Below, piece by piece: positions 51,301 through 62,418 of a stretch of DNA of 64,000 nucleotides. This DNA comes from Martensiomyces pterosporus (taxonomy: Eukaryota > Kickxellomycota > Kickxellomycetes > Kickxellales > Kickxellaceae), in assembly GCA_025201845.1 (NCBI GenBank), contig MU603967.1, positions 2,836-66,835 on the forward strand, written 5' to 3'. Position 1 is the stretch's first letter. Every line of letters begins with the position of its first letter. A model generated the notes under the pieces. That model was not told the origin of the DNA. It saw only the letters and a program-made list of their open reading frames with translations, and searched no databases. A program made the translations under genes and the position numbers.

Positions 51301-52448
51301 AGCAGCGGCTGATTGGTAGCGTGATCGACCCACAGAGCATCCCGACCGGATTTGGCCAGGTCTGCGCAAAGCCCGAAACCGTGGCTACTCTGCAGGAAAT
51401 CATTACGCTGCCGATGCTTCGGCCAGAGTACTTTAGCCGCGGCGTGCTCAGGCGCCACAGCGTCAGCGGTATCCTCTTGTTTGGGCCGCCTGGAACAGGA
51501 AAGACCATGCTGGCAAAGGCGGTAGCTAAGGAGAGCGGCAGCGTTGTGCTGAACATCAGAGCCAGCGATGTGTACGACAAATATGTGGGTGAGGGCGAGA
51601 AGCTCGCTGAGGCTGTGTTTACACTGGCTAGGAAACTCGCGCCCTGTGTTATTTTCATCGACGAAGTGGATGCACTGTTTGCTGCGAGATCGTCGGGCGA
51701 AGCCAACAAATTCCGCCGCGACATTATGAACCAGATCATGTCCGAGTGGGATGGCATCAACTCGTCCAAGACTGGCAAAGACGGCGCAGCAGCAAAATCC
51801 CCACCGCCCCAGGTCATGGTGATGGCAGCGACAAATAGGCCGTTTGACCTGGATGATGCTATCTTGAGACGCTTGCCGCGTAGGATCCTCATTGATTTGC
51901 CTGGGGCTGCGGATAGAGCAAAGATCCTCGAGATACACCTTGCTGGTGAAGATCTCGACAGCGATGTGGATCTCAAGGCGCTGGCTGCGCGGACGGAGAG
52001 CTTTTCGGGATCGGATCTGAAGAATCTGTGTGTTGCGGCAGCACTTGCAGCGCTGCGCGAGCGAGTGCGCGAAGAGGTGGGAGCGGCATCCGCTGGCGCC
52101 ACTGCTGCAGCACCCGCTAGCGAAGCTAACGAGGAAGCTAGTGGAAGTAAAGGCAGCGCTTCGGTGGATGCGTCGCTGATCGAGCAGCTCAAGCACTTGC
52201 GCCGCTCGCCAGCGCCGCTTGCAGCGCAGAAGCCGTCGCACATTAAGCTCGCAATGAGGCACTTTGATGTGGCGCTGAAGAAGGTCGCGCCCAGCTCGTC
52301 GGACGAGATGGGGTCGCTGGTGGAGCTCAGAAAGTGGGACAAGATGTATGGCGATGGAGCGCAGGAGCGGAAACGCAAGCACTCAATAGGCTTTACAGCG
52401 ACCATGTCGAGTGCGAGTGGGGCTACATCGCCAGCAAAGTCTTCGTAA
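48310..52448 (+). CDS. large AAA ATPase, Msp1/ATAD1-like, probably mitochondrial
   Basis: Two exons, 48310-48460 and 48586-52448, give 1337 residues. Exon 1 encodes an Arg/Lys-rich, acid-poor presequence (MLRIASVKGSKGLPAAVCKM...AFHLTP), so import into mitochondria is predicted. The phase-1 intron has a GTAAGG donor and a CTTGTAG acceptor. A long central region lacks known motifs. The C-terminus is one AAA module: LTEYEQRLIGSVI lead-in, Walker A GPPGTGKT near 1017, Walker B IFIDEVDA near 1072, AATNRPFDLDDAILRRLPRR (sensor 1 and Arg finger), SGSDLKNLC. It resembles the ATAD1/Msp1 clade, which extracts mislocalised or stuck membrane proteins, but is far larger. Substrate unknown. Confidence 0.88.
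48545..48560. repeat. (AC)n repeat inside the AAA-ATPase intron
   Basis: Eight AC units lie near the 3' end of the 125-base intron, just ahead of the pyrimidine tract. Confidence 0.85.
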
Positions 52449-53954
52449 TCGCATAGATACGAAAAGACAGCCTCTGAGACCATATTCATTCTAATAGACA
52501 TTTATCCTGGTAGAGCAACAATCGATCCCAAGATGTGGGTCTAGTGTAGCGCAAAAGTCAATGCGCAAGAGAGGTATTGTATGAGGCAAGCACCTGGATT
52601 GTATGTGATCGTGCAGCCTGCACATAGCATGTACCAACTATTTTGTTGTGGTGGTATTCATTAGCAGCAGACACATGCACGCCAGTCGTGTGGGCATACG
52701 AAGAAGGATGGTGCACATCTGACCAGCCTGGACATCACATCAGGGACACGTTAACAGACACTGCTCCATGTTAAATGTGGCGGCATCTTTGGTTATACAC
52801 GCAGCCCTAGCCTCTTCGCGTGAAAAGAGCACATAAAAGAGTGCTGTGTGAAAAGTTGGCATAAACTATATGTGGGCTGCTATGAGCCCCAATGCCCCTC
52901 CAGAACAATGAGCAAGCAGGGGGTGCTGTAGCTGTGGGGCGTCGTCTATTTCTTCGCTCGCTGGTGTGAATTAAGGCGTCAAGCTGGTGTGATCTATACC
53001 GGGTACAGAACGCACTTCCAAATTGAGACTGGACAGCTACAGCTCTGAGGAGCTGTGCATGCATGTGTGTGTGATTGCGCAAATAGAAGAATGACTCGGC
53101 GGGTGCCATTCATGGCTGCTGTTTGTGTGGGTTTGAAGTAGGGACGCTCTGTCTGGAGAAGCGAGCGATTGTGTGCTATAAACCAACAGCCACTCCCCTC
53201 AGCAGCACCTCTCCCCTCCTCTTCTAGCTCTTACTGTCATACCTTTCCTAGAAAGGAACAGCTCCTTCCGGCCGACCAGCTGGGCGTCCGACTCGAAGCA
53301 AAAAAAAAAAAAGCATCTTGCATCAGCGAATCGCCTTATCGTGCGTGTGCTTACCCTCAATTAAGCAACAGAGTTTCAGGCCCTTCCTGTAAGCCATTTT
53401 TCTCGGTTCCTCAATTTCGCCCACTCTCCTGCCCCCCCAAAACACCCAGGGGCTGCTTGCTTCTGCCCTGTTCTCACTCGCATAATCCGCCAGCCCTCGG
53501 GAAAGGCCGGGGTTGCCAGCTCACTTGCGCACCCCTTCTTTTCCTCTGCTCTCTATTCCTGCATACTCGCCTTACTTTGTTTGTTGGCTTTCTGTTTGCT
53601 TTCATAGCAACGAGGAATTCATACACCGTGGATTTCCCATCACGCTACGAGATTGCCAGTTCGGTGTGGTTCTACGTCTACCACATACTCAACTGGGGGT
53701 TCCGACAGATTGGGCGCATAAATTCACTTGCACGCCGACACACTTACCCGGCCATCGGTCTACTTTTCAGTGCTCTTATCCTTCTCTGCACTAGGCTTTA
53801 TAGCGCAGAGACATCCTCCTCGCCTGCTACCGCAGCGCTTACCCCCAACGGACTCAGCAGTGGCGGCCGTGGGTCCTCAGGCCATCACCACCAGCACCAC
53901 CAGAGCTCTCACCACAGCTCATCCCAGGAATCGGCAACGCAGGCCGCTGACAAA
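52449..53954. promoter_or_regulatory. P450-reductase upstream region with long ATG-free leader
   Basis: About 1.5 kb. A TATAAA at 53177-53182 probably drives the reductase. From 53115 to the reductase ATG (53955) I find no ATG on the plus strand, and the reductase frame stays open from 53169. The 53200-53600 stretch is C/T-rich; the following 350 bases are not. A GTAAGC at 53389 and an acceptor TTCATAG at 53601-53607 could delimit a 5' UTR intron. Confidence 0.55.
53177..53182 (+). promoter_or_regulatory. TATA box of the P450-reductase gene
   Basis: TATAAA within gctataaacc, 778 bases ahead of the coding ATG. If used, it gives a leader of roughly 750 bases unless spliced. Confidence 0.5.
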
Positions 53955-56312
53955 ATGACTGCAGCGACAAAGGTAGAATGGGGAGATCTGATGATCGTCT
54001 CAGGCGTCCTTGTTGGCGCCGCGACGTTCCTCTTCCGCAAGAGCCTGTTTGGCGGCAAGCGCGCACCCGAGCTTACTATTGCGCAGAAGGCGGCACTTGC
54101 CGAAGGAAAGCCAATGGGCGAAACGTCGAGCGAGTACAATCCCGATAGGGACTTTGTGCTGAAGATGCGCAATGCTGGCAAGAACGTCGTGATTTTCTAT
54201 GGCTCGCAGACCGGCACGGCCGAGGATTTCGCCACTCGCTTGGCCAAGGACATTCAGTCTTCATCCGTGCGCCCCCTGGTGCTCGACCCCGAGCTCTATG
54301 ATTGGCAGTGCTTGGCGGCTCTCGCCGAGGACGAGCTTGTCATCCTGATTCTGGCTACTGCTGGAGAGGGCGAGCCGACGGATAACATGGAGGCGTGGTT
54401 CGATGCCCTGGCGTCCGACCGCGAGAACCCCGATGACTCCGAGCTGCCCGAGTTCCGCCAGCCTGAGGATAAGCCAGACCTGGATGAGGAGTCGCCGCTT
54501 TCAGGCACCTCGTTTGCTGTCTTTGGCCTTGGAAACAACACCTACGAGCAGTTCAACCACCACTCGCGCGTCATTGATAAGCGCATGCAGAGGTTGGGTG
54601 CACACAGGATCGGCGAGCGGGGCGAGGGCGACGACGACTCGGACATCGAGGAGGATTTTGCCCAGTGGAAGGAGGCCACCTTGCCGCTTATCCGCGAGTT
54701 CCTCGGCTCGGCCACCCCGTCAGATTCTGGCGACGAATCCTCGCCCGAACTCACTTGGAAGGTTGTCGACATGAGCGACGACAAGGTGTGGATCAGGGGC
54801 GAGTTCTCTGAGGCACCTAGCACCGCATTTGATGCACGCCATCCGTACACCGCCCCTGTGGTTACTGCCGTCGATCTGACACCCAGCGCCGACCGTCACC
54901 TGCTTCATGTCGAGGTTGATTTGACTGGCTCGGGCATGCGCTATGAGGCCGGCGATCATATTGGCATCTACCCGACTAATTCCGATGAGGAGGTCGACCT
55001 TCTGCTTGGTGCCCTCGGCCTACTTCCCAAGGCGGATTCGCCGATCGCTGTTCGGGCCACGGACCCCTACGCTGCGCAGCAGTCGCTGTTCCCTGTCGGC
55101 ACCACCACTTATCGTGCTGCCTTCCGCCATTACTTGGAGATCACCACGCCGGTGCCCCGTGCACATATCAAGTCGCTTCTGCTGCCCTTTGCTCAGAGCG
55201 ATGCTGCGCGTGATTTCCTCCGCCCACTGGCCGAAGATAAGGACGCACATGCTGCTACGGTTGCTGCAGGCTGTCTGACGCCTGCACGGCTGATCAACGC
55301 CGTGCGTGAGGCTGAGGTGCAGAGCTCTGTGCCCGATGCTGAGCAGTTCTCCATTCCTGTCGAAGCAGCGTTCGAGCTGTGCCCGCGTCTGCAGTCCCGC
55401 CTTTACTCCATCTCGTCCAGCAGCAAGGTGCAGCCCGAGCAGCCTAGCATCACAGCGGTTGTGCTCCAGTACGAGGCCAAGACCGAGCTGGCTAGGCTGG
55501 CCAAGCTTGGTGCTCGCAGATGTGGTGTGGCCACCAACTACTTGCTGGGTGTCCAGAGGTACCTGCGCGGCGACCGTGCTGTGCCCCTGGGCTCTGCTGA
55601 CCCACTGAGACCCGGGTGCCTTGTGACTGAGAACGAGCAGCTTCCTGGCGACGATGCCTCAGCGGTTGCGCTTGTTGAGGACTCGAAAAAGCACGCTGTC
55701 CAGTCGTTCACGCTCCAGCCCCCTGCCACTGCTGATTTGTCCAAGAGGTCGCTTACCGTCCCCGTGTACATCCGCAAGTCCACGTTCCGTCTCCCCTCGG
55801 ATGCCTCGACGCCCATCATCATGATCGGCCCCGGCACTGGTCTAGCGCCCATGCGCGGATTCATCCAGGAACGCGCTCAGCTTGCTCGCGACCACCCTGA
55901 GGTTCCACAGGGCACTGCGCTGCTGTTCTTTGGTGCTCGCACGGCGGCAAACGACTACATGTACCAGGACGAGCTCGAGGCGATGTTCGAGGACATCAGG
56001 AGTGCTGCTCCCGAGTCGCAGATCATCACGGCGTTCTCGCGTGACCAGCCCCAGAAGATCTATGTCCAGCACCGTCTGGCCGAGCACGCAGAGCTGGTGT
56101 ACAAGACGCTGCTTAATGGCCAGGAGAAGCTCAATGGACCGGCCAAGGCCCATGTGTATGTGTGCGGTGACGCCAAGCTGATGGCCAAGGACGTTGTCGT
56201 GGCCCTGGCGCAGCTGATTGCGGAGAGGGAGCAGGTCGGGCTGGAGGTGGCAAACAAGTGGATCTCGGAGATGCGCAAGCTGTCGCGTTACCAGGAGGAT
56301 GTGTGGAGCTAA
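53955..56312 (+). CDS. NCP1: NADPH-cytochrome P450 reductase
   Basis: 785 residues from the first ATG (53955). N-terminal anchor: WGDLMIVSGVLVGAATFLF. FMN domain: VIFYGSQTGTAEDFATRLAKD near residue 80, LATAGEGEPTDN, VFGLGNNTYEQFN. FAD/NADPH half: RLYSISSSSKV near 481, GVATNYLLG, GPGTGLAPMRGFIQER near 625, and a C-terminal VWS end with the conserved Trp. It passes electrons from NADPH through FAD and FMN to P450s, including sterol 14-demethylase, in the ER. Somewhat longer than the yeast protein, with extra acidic loops in the FMN domain. An in-frame open extension upstream is discussed separately. Confidence 0.96.
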   Translation: MTAATKVEWGDLMIVSGVLVGAATFLFRKSLFGGKRAPELTIAQKAALAEGKPMGETSSEYNPDRDFVLKMRNAGKNVVIFYGSQTGTAEDFATRLAKDIQSSSVRPLVLDPELYDWQCLAALAEDELVILILATAGEGEPTDNMEAWFDALASDRENPDDSELPEFRQPEDKPDLDEESPLSGTSFAVFGLGNNTYEQFNHHSRVIDKRMQRLGAHRIGERGEGDDDSDIEEDFAQWKEATLPLIREFLGSATPSDSGDESSPELTWKVVDMSDDKVWIRGEFSEAPSTAFDARHPYTAPVVTAVDLTPSADRHLLHVEVDLTGSGMRYEAGDHIGIYPTNSDEEVDLLLGALGLLPKADSPIAVRATDPYAAQQSLFPVGTTTYRAAFRHYLEITTPVPRAHIKSLLLPFAQSDAARDFLRPLAEDKDAHAATVAAGCLTPARLINAVREAEVQSSVPDAEQFSIPVEAAFELCPRLQSRLYSISSSSKVQPEQPSITAVVLQYEAKTELARLAKLGARRCGVATNYLLGVQRYLRGDRAVPLGSADPLRPGCLVTENEQLPGDDASAVALVEDSKKHAVQSFTLQPPATADLSKRSLTVPVYIRKSTFRLPSDASTPIIMIGPGTGLAPMRGFIQERAQLARDHPEVPQGTALLFFGARTAANDYMYQDELEAMFEDIRSAAPESQIITAFSRDQPQKIYVQHRLAEHAELVYKTLLNGQEKLNGPAKAHVYVCGDAKLMAKDVVVALAQLIAEREQVGLEVANKWISEMRKLSRYQEDVWS

Positions 56313-56519
56313 ACGCCAATATCCTCGCGGCCAGCAATGGCTACAGCAACTACAAAATGCGCGCAATCCGATTCGCTTCTCCTTTGCCCTTCCGCTGGCG
56401 CCAGCACCGCTTACAAGCTTTCGATTTTTACAAGTTACCGCCTTCTTTCTATTTTCTGCCCTCCTTACATCACTACAGCCTAAATAAAAGCTATGAGTTA
56501 TTTTTCCACCTGGTTTATT

Positions 56520-57056
56520 CTAGAACAGGGATTTGCTTATTTCGTTGATATATGATATTATAAGGAACAGCTGCTCGTTCAGCTCGGTCCTCGGTGCCCT
56601 TTCCTCATCTACATGGTCAATTAGGGACTCTAGCTTTGTCGACAAACTGTCCAGCCCACGCCAGTTTCTCGAATCCATCATATCGATATCCCATGGCCAT
56701 GTATCACGACCCCCATCATCGCCATCGACAGCTGGGCCGGCGCCTAATGTGAGGGAGTCTGATAGATCATGCAGAATATCGATGAGCGACTCCATGTCGC
56801 CTGTGTGCTTGCTCAAGTGCCTGTATGCTGACGCAATGGTTGCTACGTTGTCTGGGTGCTGCTCCTGTGCCGCTTGCGAGGCCCTGCTGCCGAGCAAAGT
56901 GGCCATGGTGAACAGCGGAACAAGTGCAGAACGCAGACCGGCTATTCGCACCATCACGTACCGCGACGTCGCCTGGCCGTAGTACGTATGTGCCGTGTGT
57001 GCAAAGAGCGGAGGAGAGAAATGGCGCCTCTCTCCCAAAGCCAAAGCAGCACTCAT
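56520..57056 (-). CDS. unassigned 178-residue protein
   Basis: No family recognised. Start ATG at 57054-57056 (MSAALALGERRHFSPPL). Around residues 45-60 there is a hydrophobic stretch (AGLRSALVPLFTMATLLG), then a helical, Leu-rich domain: AYRHLSKHTGDMESLIDILHDLSDSL and LDSLSTKLESLIDHVDEE, ending FLIISYINEISKSLF. Composition is protein-like rather than random, and the frame is closed by ATG and stop with a convergent neighbour 208 bases away. It may be a small helical membrane-associated protein. Existence is moderately supported. Confidence 0.5.
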   Translation of the reverse strand: MSAALALGERRHFSPPLFAHTAHTYYGQATSRYVMVRIAGLRSALVPLFTMATLLGSRASQAAQEQHPDNVATIASAYRHLSKHTGDMESLIDILHDLSDSLTLGAGPAVDGDDGGRDTWPWDIDMMDSRNWRGLDSLSTKLESLIDHVDEERAPRTELNEQLFLIISYINEISKSLF

Positions 57057-57468
57057 GTTGTTTGTGTTTGTTTTCGCAAGCCACCTGTTCCAAAAATATG
57101 TGCACATACTATTTCTAGTGCGCTCCTATTCATTATTCCGCTCTGCACTGGGGCCAAGTGTCTGGATAGGGGGTGCTGTGTATGAACATAAATGTGTGTG
57201 TTTAGCAAACAAGCACCGCACACGGACAGCCATCCACGCCCTGTTGCGCTGCACACACCAAGCCCTCAGCTGGAATAGGAGACCATGTATTAGCGAATTA
57301 ATAAGCGACTGAACGCAGCAAAATAAAAGAGGCAGGGTTGCCAATGCTAAAGAGGGTAGAGAAGGGATATGCAAAGGACACTGGAATCATATACACACAT
57401 TAGGAATGGCTTGTAGAGGGAGGCCAAAAGAAAAATAACAGAGCGCGATCTGGAGACGCTCCCCTTTA
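57057..57468. other. intergenic region
   Basis: About 410 bases between two minus-strand genes of unknown function. Nothing seen. Confidence 0.5.
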
Positions 57469-58698
57469 TCAAAAGGCAGCAAAGGTAGCAAAGATGAGCA
57501 CAGTGGAGATAGCAATCATCGATGTGATGCCGTTGGGCTCCTCTGGCAGGATCGCTGAGGCAGTGAGCTCGTCGGGCGCAACCAAGGTTTTTGTCGGCTG
57601 CCCAGATGCACGACGCAAGGCCAATGCACGTTTCCGGTATTGAGCGCTGACTGGTCTTGCTGCCGTGTTCATATCCGCTTTGGCTGATGCCTGCGTTTCC
57701 GCCTTTGTTCTTGCGGGTGCCTTCAGCAACGAGTTCCAAGTCCGCCGGTTCGAAAGCCCACAGCACATCTCGCGCAGCGATGCTTGGTGCTCCTTGTCTT
57801 GAGGCTTGGTACCCGCCATCAAGGAGGAGCGTGTATGTGTGTCGGCCAAGGCAGACAACGACAACGTTGCAGTGGCAGCCCCCTCAGAGGCAGTGGTGGT
57901 GGCAGCAGCAGTGCTAGCATCAGCAGCGGCCTCTTCCTCGTGGTCGTCTTCGTTTTGCCTGCTGCTAAGACGCGAAGAGCCGCGATAGAGAAGGGTTGAC
58001 ATCCGCGACACTCGCTGCTTTCTTCTCAGCCTTTTATTGCTGCTGCTGATGCTACCCGTAGTGGTGGGCAGCGTCTCAGGAGTGTCCCCACAGCCAGAGG
58101 CACCATTGGAAGCGGCGTCTTCAGCAGCAGACGAACGCCGCTGCTTACCATTACTACTATCGCCACTACTGCTCACGCCGCCCAGCCGCACTGGCCTTGT
58201 TGCAGCGCGTCGGTAGCAGCAAACGTGGTTGCCGCTGTCAGCCAGTGGAGACAGGGTGCGGAGTGCTGTGGCTGTATACTCGGCAGCAACGATGGTGGTT
58301 GGGCTGTTGTTGTTGTGGGTGGCGAAGGGCGCCGCCGTTTGCTGGAGCGACGCTGAGCGAGCATCTGTCGTATCAACAGCACTGCGCGCAGCGATTCCAT
58401 GCAGCAAGTTGTACGAGTCCTCTCCTCCGCGGTTTCGCCGATACGCCTTGGTTTGCGGCTCAGGGTAATAATAGTAGTGGGCCACATCAGATGGCGATGC
58501 TGGCAAAGTAGCATAATGGCTTTGCTTGTGTTTCCGGTGGTTGTATGTGAAGCGCGACCACATCAGCAACTCGAACACGCGTGGCGACAGGGCCTTGGTT
58601 GGGGATCGCCAGTTATACAAGAGATAGTTGCTGGAGCCCAGCACGGATATCCAGAACAGCAGGAAGCTGGCGGTAAGCGCAAGTGACAGGCGAACCAT
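57469..58698 (-). CDS. unassigned 409-residue secretory-pathway protein, possibly GPI-anchored
   Basis: No family recognised. An N-terminal hydrophobic segment (LSLALTASFLLFWISVLG) could be a signal peptide. Most of the chain is Ser/Thr/Ala-rich with basic patches (about residues 70-330). The C-terminus is a hydrophobic tail, GITSMIAISTVLIFATFAAF, preceded by PEEPN, which looks like a GPI-attachment signal. Together this suggests a glycosylated cell-surface protein, but the KRLRRKQR cluster near residue 225 is unusual for one. A tail-anchored alternative is open. The ATG is at 58696-58698. Confidence 0.6.
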   Translation of the reverse strand: MVRLSLALTASFLLFWISVLGSSNYLLYNWRSPTKALSPRVFELLMWSRFTYNHRKHKQSHYATLPASPSDVAHYYYYPEPQTKAYRRNRGGEDSYNLLHGIAARSAVDTTDARSASLQQTAAPFATHNNNSPTTIVAAEYTATALRTLSPLADSGNHVCCYRRAATRPVRLGGVSSSGDSSNGKQRRSSAAEDAASNGASGCGDTPETLPTTTGSISSSNKRLRRKQRVSRMSTLLYRGSSRLSSRQNEDDHEEEAAADASTAAATTTASEGAATATLSLSALADTHTRSSLMAGTKPQDKEHQASLREMCCGLSNRRTWNSLLKAPARTKAETQASAKADMNTAARPVSAQYRKRALALRRASGQPTKTLVAPDELTASAILPEEPNGITSMIAISTVLIFATFAAF

Positions 58699-61600
58699 GG
58701 TTTGTTTGTAGTGGTGCTGCTGTCTACCTGCCTGCCCGCTGCGTGTGTGCGCAAAAGGGAAAATAAACCGAAAGCGACGAGGACGATATTAAGGAAAGAG
58801 GAGAGAAGAAAGGGAAAGCTGCTGGGCGATGTTTGGGGGAGCTAGAAAGATGAGATTTGTTGTGTCGAGCTTCAAGGCTTCCGCAGAGTATTTTCTATTT
58901 CTGGTTCGGAAGCGTGTTGCCTGCTTTTTCTCTGGCAACTCGCGCTACACTCCACACCTCCGCCGAGAGACCTCTCCAGGTGGTTTTTAGCCAGGGGCCA
59001 GGACAGAAGAACAAAATAGAAGAGAGGAAGGCCACAGAAGAATAGGAAAAGCAAAAGAAAGTAGCGTGGTTAGAAAAGAGGGAGAAGAGAACAAGGGACA
59101 CGCAGATGGGGCAGCTATGCCAAAGGCCAACACGGCATAAAAAAAGGCGTTGTGTATCAAGCAGGCCAGCAATCTAGCAGGCTCTGCAGAAACGCAGGAA
59201 AGGAGGATTGCGCTTGTGTGATGCCGGGGTAACGACGCTGCTTCTTGGCTGCTCTGCTCTGCTGGTGCATTCGTTCCGCCCAGAAGCCCAGTCTATTATT
59301 ACCGCCAGGGGAGTAGCAGACGCCTGGGCAAAATGACACCAGTCTTGCGTCGTGTTGTTGTGTTTTCTTGGTGATGCTGTGGATAAGAAGGCTGCAGCTG
59401 CAGCAGAGGCGAGGCAGGCGGATCCTTAGCGCTTATTTGTTGGGATGTTGCAGCCCTCAGGCGAATGGCAATGGCCTCTGCAAGCCAAGACTAACAAATA
59501 GGCCTTGTTCCGCTAATGTCGAGTGAGGCAGGACACAGAACAGAGCAGAAAAGAGGAGGATGTCTACCGGTGCGGAAATGCTAGCAGAAGGCAGATGATG
59601 CGCTGCCTAGAAAAAAGAGAAAAATCAAGCAAGGTGGAGAAAATTGCTGGCATTGCTGCTGCCAGCCCCCGCCTTTAAGCCCTGCTGGTGGGCAGCCCCT
59701 CCCTGCCGCGCTGTGCTCCTTCTCCGGGCTGCTTGCTTGCCTGAGTCCCTTCCCTCCTTTTTGATTTCGGGTTTTGCTCGCTTGGAGAGCTCCTCCGTGT
59801 GGCCCCGTCGGCCAGATAGCGGGCTTGTCTGCTACGCGCATCTCACAGGATAGAGGGGAATCCGTCTCTGCACGTGGGCTGTGTGGGCTGGTGTCCAGTG
59901 AGAAGACCAGCAGCGCTACATGCTGGTTTTTTTGGGGGGAGGGGCGCGTAAAGACGCAGAGGACCACCGCCTCGAGCCTTGCACCCCATGCAATGGTGCG
60001 CTTTAATTCAGCTCTGCATCGGACGCAACGATCATCTTGTCTGCCGGCAACTTCAAGCACGATCGGCGGCGCAAGTCTCCTCATAAACAAAGCACCCCTT
60101 CAGCACTGTGAATTCGCAGTATCCACTTGGACCGCTCTTTGCGCAACGTCTCCAATGTCCGCACCTCCCCACCAGTGCTGCTGTTGCGCGTCTCCCGCCG
60201 ATTTTCACACTTTCTGTAGCCCTGTTTCCATCTTAATCCACAGGCCCAGCCCAACAAACCCAGTGCTTGCATTCCCTTCCGCCAAGCGCGCCCACCCCAT
60301 GCATTCGCTTGGCACCACCCAAACACACCAGCAGATCGCCCTTCTCCCTCGCCCTTGCTCTGCACGCCATAGCCACAACCTTACGCCTCGGCGCTCCAGC
60401 AGACCATCAGCAGCATCACTGAAGCCGCTTATTGACATTGCATATATGCTTCATCGCTGCTGTTGCATGTCAAACACAGCAGCCGCCATTTTGCTAGCCT
60501 GTGAATAGCAGTAATCATGGAAAGAAGCTGTAATGAGAGTCAATCACAGAAACAAACAAAAAGCCATGCACTACTCCTTCGCATTGTTGTCCTGTGCTTG
60601 TACGTGTGCTGCAAGCGCAAACAATGCTTCGCCCCTCATGCGCAGCTGATATGGTACATGCTATGAACGGCAAGGCAAGCACAGACTAGACTCACAAAGA
60701 GGCAAAGAGGCTGGCTGGCAGGTGCTGAGCCATTGTGTGCTTCTATTGTTTCTATTCAGCCCAGCGATTCCCTGCCTTTTTTTTTCGCGTCGCAGGCAGC
60801 AGCAGCTTGTCCCTAGTTCGCACGCCACGCATATGGCAGCTCGTCGCCCATGCACCCACAGCCCGCCACTATCCTCTCTTTGGACAGCTACCAGCAGAGC
60901 CGCAAGAAACAATATCAGCCGTCATATTCACTCATTCTGCACCCGCCAACACGGGTTTGGGCTCGTCTCCGGCTTCTACAAATGCGCTATAATATGAAAC
61001 GCAAGCTGGCAGTGGATGTCCCGAAAGCCAACTGAATGCCACGCACTGAAGAGTGCCTCAAAATCTGTAACACACCTCCAGTGTGCCCAGGGGGTGCATG
61101 CTGCGATGCTGGCAATAAGCGAAACATACTGCACTGACATGCGTGTATCCTGCCCCCAAAAGAGCTTACAGAGCATCCATAGAGAAAGAGATAAAAGTAG
61201 CGTGGTTACGGTAATGAAACCACCGTCCCCACCCCTATTCGCTTTCACCTGATTGAGTGAACAGATAGAAGAGCGGGAGGTCTTCAGGGGGCAGCCGCAA
61301 ACCGCTTGGTCCGATCTGCGGACTGTGTGCAAAGGCTTTCCTCAGAAGCGGTCCCAAAAAATCCATGCTTGGGGATTTGATCTAGACATCTGGTAATTCC
61401 ACGTTGATTTGGGAAGCATGGAGAAAGCACCCACACCCCCGCCCTTACTCCATATACATTAAGACACCATGGCCGCCACGCAAGGCTGTTTCACATATAC
61501 ATGTGTGGATTCCACATCAATACCCATCACACATGAGCACAAGCGCAGCAACACCCACGTGGCTTGTTATCTGCTTAAAGGAAGTAGTCTGCATCTACCC

Positions 61601-61856
61601 CTGCTTCCGTTTCCTCCGCATGCCAGGCACCCGATATCCGCGTGCAGTCTGTGGAGCCTCTCGCCAAATGCACTCGGTGTGGCAGGCACGAGATCTTCTT
61701 GATATACACACCGCCTTGGCGCCCCGCCAGGCCCGCCCCATGACTCACTCTATTTTTGCTTGCCAAGCCAACCCTGCCCGCACCGACCCGCAGATATCTC
61801 AGCGCGTCTTCCTAAAATACACGCATTTCAAATCAGCCAAGAAACGCGAGCAGCAG
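58699..61856. other. 3.2 kb region without a recognisable gene
   Basis: No domain-bearing frame. The largest plus-strand frame (59774-60508) starts at a non-ATG codon and has mixed low-complexity composition; a 169-codon frame lies opposite it. Short C/T-rich and A-rich tracts. I found no tRNA or snRNA. Confidence 0.4.
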
Positions 61857-62198
61857 ATGAAGATCCCTGTGGCATTGGCGCTGCTAGCCCTATTTGCGCT
61901 GGTGGCTTCATTGAGGTCGAAGGAAGTGGACGCCATCGAGCAGTTCCTCAAGGACGCCGAATCCGTTGGTCAAGAGAAAGGGCCCACCAACGAGGAGATT
62001 GCCCACAGCCTGGCTGTAGGACTAGGCCTGCGCAACTCGGCCAATCTGCTCTACAAGTACTCCCCAGATGCAAAGACCGCCTACAGCGCAATATACGACA
62101 CCTTGACCTACCTCTCAGTCAGCGGTTTCACGGACCAGAACCAGAAAAAGCTGATCAGCAAGGCTGCAAAGTACTTTGAGTCGCACCTCATCAAATGA
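61857..62198 (+). CDS. unassigned 113-residue protein with N-terminal signal/anchor
   Basis: MKIPVALALLALFALVASLR is a signal peptide or anchor. It is followed by a compact helical domain: EVDAIEQFLKDAESVGQ, NEEIAHSLAVGLGLRNSANLLYKYSPDAKTAYSAIY and a C-terminal FTDQNQKKLISKAAKYFESHL. No family recognised. The ATG at 61857 is the first sensible one; the frame is open upstream, but that portion is not protein-like. A TAAAATA stretch lies about 45 bases ahead. Confidence 0.6.
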   Translation: MKIPVALALLALFALVASLRSKEVDAIEQFLKDAESVGQEKGPTNEEIAHSLAVGLGLRNSANLLYKYSPDAKTAYSAIYDTLTYLSVSGFTDQNQKKLISKAAKYFESHLIK

Positions 62199-62418
62199 TA
62201 GTGTCCCTAGTTTTATGCGCCAGGCATACATAGATGTCCCCGCATACCCAAGCTGCACGAAGCCGCCAAATACATGCACAGTATGCAGCAAACACAGCAT
62301 GCGCCAGAAATGTCTTAGTCATCGCGGTAAGAGAGGTGCCCTTTTTTATTTGAATTAAAGCAAACAAAGAAAGGAGCTCCAATAAAGAAAGGTGTACAGC
62401 CAATATTCAGTTAAATAT

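Noticed and set aside
59774..60508. A 244-codon frame in the 58.7-61.9 kb gap
   Set aside because: It begins at a non-ATG codon, overlaps a frame on the other strand, and has mixed low-complexity composition with no domain.
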